Shown here: piece after piece, positions 8,301 through 8,712 of the stretch
How the letters are laid out: each line of letters starts with the position of its first letter
Numbering within the stretch: position 1 is the first letter of the stretch
NCBI GenBank assembly: GCA_900768725.1
Contig: CAAGDU010000134.1
Coordinates: 1-8,712 of the forward strand
Length of the DNA stretch: 8,712 nt
DNA from: Bacteroidales bacterium
GTDB taxonomy: Bacteria; Bacteroidota; Bacteroidia; Bacteroidales; Paludibacteraceae
Direction: 5' to 3'
Notes under the pieces: model-generated
Told to the model about the DNA's origin: nothing
What the model saw: the letters and a program-made list of their open reading frames with translations, nothing else
Databases searched by the model: none
Translations under genes and position numbers: made by a program

Positions 8301-8712
8301 TACACCCGCCGCACTTCGCCCAAGAAGTTCAAAGCGAAGACCTACACCGAGACCATCCGTGCGGAGAAAGGCAAGACCGTAGAGATTACCCACCGCCTCA
8401 ATTCCGAGACGCTGGTCGTTACCGCCGCCGACTCGCTGGGCAAGCGCGTGCCCGTAACCTTCAAGCCCGCGGGTAACACCAAGGTGAGCGTTACCCCGAA
8501 AGCAGACTGCGAGGCGCTGACGCTGACCATCACCACCAAAGACCCGAATAAACGCACTCCCGCGCAGGTAACCGGCGATATGTTTGCTTACGTGGGAACG
8601 ATGATTCGCCGCGTGCAGGTAACCTACCGCGAGACGGACAACATGACCGTGCCGGGCTTCGCGCCGATGGCGAACTTCATGGGTAACGAGCGCGTGAACG
8701 ACTACTACGCGC
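2370..8712 (+). CDS. sprA: SprA (Sov-type) T9SS outer-membrane translocon, C-terminus beyond window
   Basis: One open frame runs from the ATG at 2370 to the right edge (2114 codons plus one base) without a stop. Known SprA proteins have about 2,400-2,500 residues, so a few hundred are missing. SprA forms the giant outer-membrane beta-barrel that exports T9SS cargo; in gliding relatives it also serves motility. A signal peptide is clear: KRR (6-8), a hydrophobic core at about 9-25, and a likely cleavage after AVQA (31-34). A Pro/Arg/Glu-rich linker (about 60-92) follows. Family hallmarks include FGPGG (216-220) leading into a beta-strand-rich block, SLIRGSQALFGVKT (319-332), a second N-terminal-type repeat with YKGTSGSEI (714-722) and PRGSVTVTAGG (730-740), AYIDDFEA (886-893) and WVNELRLSEF (1573-1582). 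The distal part is rich in alternating aromatic strands typical of the barrel. Outside the signal peptide I noticed only three cysteines (1452, 1555, 2047). The ATG at 2370 is the best start: it sits just behind the promoter and directly precedes the signal peptide. The identity is secure; the C-terminal boundary is unknown. Confidence 0.96.
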   Translation, partial: MLDTLKRRVSLYILLFLLLFSPLLAGGDGCAVQAQSRPPLVPSLRNDRRMAEEARRQAMDSSFVERPRGGETEPRPQEASSGVRPGDRTSMEKDSLVFNPNDSAYWAPTQVKQLGAEDYEALSSPQSSLDLRDPANVQTEVEYQPNTGYYVIHTKIGDVDIATPYLMTPQEYASYSEQQAMHQYWQQKIGEVEHNNEKKFDITDMKFNIGPADKVFGPGGVQLKMQGSAELLFGFKHQYIENPSLTERSRNNNIFDFDEKIQVSVNGKVGDKLNFNLSYNTEASFSFDQQNLKLAYKGKEDDIIQSIEAGNVTMDLNSSLIRGSQALFGVKTNLQFGKLKVQALISQQNSESQSVSSKGGAQMTNFEVSGDSYDENRHFFLGYFFRDQYEQAMASVPYIASGVTINKIEVWVTNKKGNYDEARNIVAFSDLGEPAVHTLNSGWAGTTQQVPDNKTNGLYNEVRGLAGIRDIQQTSSVLQGYKGMDGGEDYEKVESARLLSSSEYTLNSALGFISLKQALNQDEVLAVAYEYTYGGQVYQVGEFSTDGSEELRAPNTLILKLLKSSNNAPIKKGAGTWDLMMKNIYSLGASSISQEKFELYIQYRNDSVGTEMQYLTEGAIKGKQLLRVMNLDRLDSKNNPYPDGKFDFVEGLTVYASNGRVIFPVLEPFGSHLKQAIGDPAMAEKYIFQELYDSTLVVAQEMTEKNKFYLTGKYKGTSGSEIRLNAMNIPRGSVTVTAGGATLIENVDYTVDYMMGTVTILNQSILESGTNVDVKLENQSTFSLQRKSLFGAHLEYEFTPELVIGGTIMHLRERPLTTKVNTGSEPLANTIWGVNGSWKTDMQWLTNAIDKIPWISATAPSSFQINAEFAHLIPGHTKDVGSVGTAYIDDFEATTTNIDVHYPSYWFLASTPAVFEESKLSNNAEYGKNRALLAWYTVDPIFGYPQTNTPAHIKNDVAVMSDHRTRIVYETEIYPSKEQVANADSKLSVLNLSYYPEERGPYNIVADEIGADGKLTNPKQRWGGMMRKLDNTDFEKSNIEYIEFWLMDPALTNPDGYEGEMYINLGDISEDILRDGKKSFEHGLPISDEDFGRTDSTMWGRVPKTTSTVTAFSNETGARKKQDVGLNGLSTEDEFLFTYNGKRPYQDYVDALRNTVSQAVLAEWMADPFSPLNDPAGDNFHYYRGTDFDEQEMPVLARYKHYNGTEGNSPATEDQTETYGTASTLSPDIEDINKDNTLNEYEKYFQYKVILRPDMMEVGRQHITEKKVAKVTLRNGETQEVTWYQFKIPLRGDSATMQMVGSIRNFKSIRFMRLYLAGFSHETHLRLATLDLVRGEWRNYNKDLYPLGAVVNTGAQLDVQAINIEENSSRTPVNYVLPPGVSRQTDPGQAQLIAQNEQAMVLRVQNLSPKDARAVYKNTGYDMRNYKKLQMFVHAEQIAALDPELKDGDLSCFIRMGTDLKNNYYEYEIPLSITPAGLYSNDNEADRRKVWPDANMFDFPFTVFTNAKTARNKARRAGNTDVGTTIPYVVYDDENGKPQNKITVLGNPTLEDVECILIGIRNTGSHEATGEVWVNELRLSEFNEQGGVAAMANASLAVSDIAQVNVAGRLETAGYGSIESNVLDRNMDNVYQLSVSAALEAGRLFPEQAKIQMPLYVSYSNETLSPDYDPLDTDIKLQETLDSYETKEERDSVKRMSNTVQESTSFSVTNMKVNIKSKKRDMFYDPANFSVSASYNKQEERTPEMERNITTDHKGSFNYAYNFNPQPWEPFKNAKKVQKVKFLKEMNFYYLPQSWAFNTNMHRTFSHMKMRDLTATAGADMDLTFSKDFTWDRNFDFKYDLTKNMKFSFQSAYNATIDEGYYAPEILRDYAFTNDYYEAWKDTIQRSLSKWGTPYTYQQVFTMSWNVPFNRIPYLEALSANASYNGTYNWARTAQSTSQDTYLGNTISSLRSWQIDGGINFETLYGKSKYWKQITQLYTRRTSPKKFKAKTYTETIRAEKGKTVEITHRLNSETLVVTAADSLGKRVPVTFKPAGNTKVSVTPKADCEALTLTITTKDPNKRTPAQVTGDMFAYVGTMIRRVQVTYRETDNMTVPGFAPMANFMGNERVNDYYA
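2613..2638. repeat. Palindrome inside the sprA linker coding region
   Basis: GGTGCGG (2615-2621) and CCGCACC (2630-2636) form perfect seven-base arms around an eight-base loop, and the pairing can extend outward by one G-T and one G-C pair. It encodes GVRPGDRTS (about residues 82-90), in the variable linker just after the signal peptide. A GC-rich palindrome of this form resembles intergenic REP-like units and may be a small insertion tolerated by a disordered segment. It could also be chance in GC-rich coding DNA. Confidence 0.4.

Overview
This window looks like chromosomal DNA from a member of the Bacteroidota, most likely a Bacteroidales-type organism. Three things support this. The promoters have the Bacteroidota form: a -33 TTTG-like box, 20 bases, then TAnnTTTG. 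One gene belongs to the Bacteroidota-specific DUF4293 membrane family. The largest gene encodes SprA, the outer-membrane translocon of the type IX secretion system (T9SS), which is found only in this phylum. The coding DNA appears moderately GC-rich and the intergenic DNA clearly AT-rich.

Layout: positions 1-375 hold the first 125 codons of a leftward DUF4293 gene that runs off the left edge. Positions 376-859 are a gene-free stretch of 484 bases. It holds two back-to-back divergent promoters, an imperfect inverted repeat next to the DUF4293 start codon, a cluster of GC-rich REP-like palindromes, and a mosaic of short direct repeats that reaches the next start codon. Positions 860-2173 encode the complete ribosome-assembly GTPase Der (EngA), followed by a clear intrinsic terminator (2197-2236). 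A second, very similar Bacteroidota promoter (2317-2348) drives sprA, which starts at 2370 and stays open to the right edge (2114 codons and one base). Its C-terminus, probably a few hundred residues, lies outside the window.

How the genes relate: Der is a housekeeping ribosome biogenesis factor. SprA moves cargo with T9SS signals across the outer membrane. The two are separated by a terminator and a new promoter, so they look like separate transcription units. The DUF4293 gene is divergent from der, and the two promoters share a region only a few bases wide between their -33 boxes.

I found no clearly new multi-gene system. The least explained DNA is the der leader (568-859), an unusually long and repeat-packed 5' region for a housekeeping gene. 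It begins with a 22-codon mini-ORF whose first residues resemble the start of Der proteins. The DUF4293 leader, whose predicted RNA stem ends four bases before the start codon, comes next. The many long open frames antisense to der and sprA are composition shadows.
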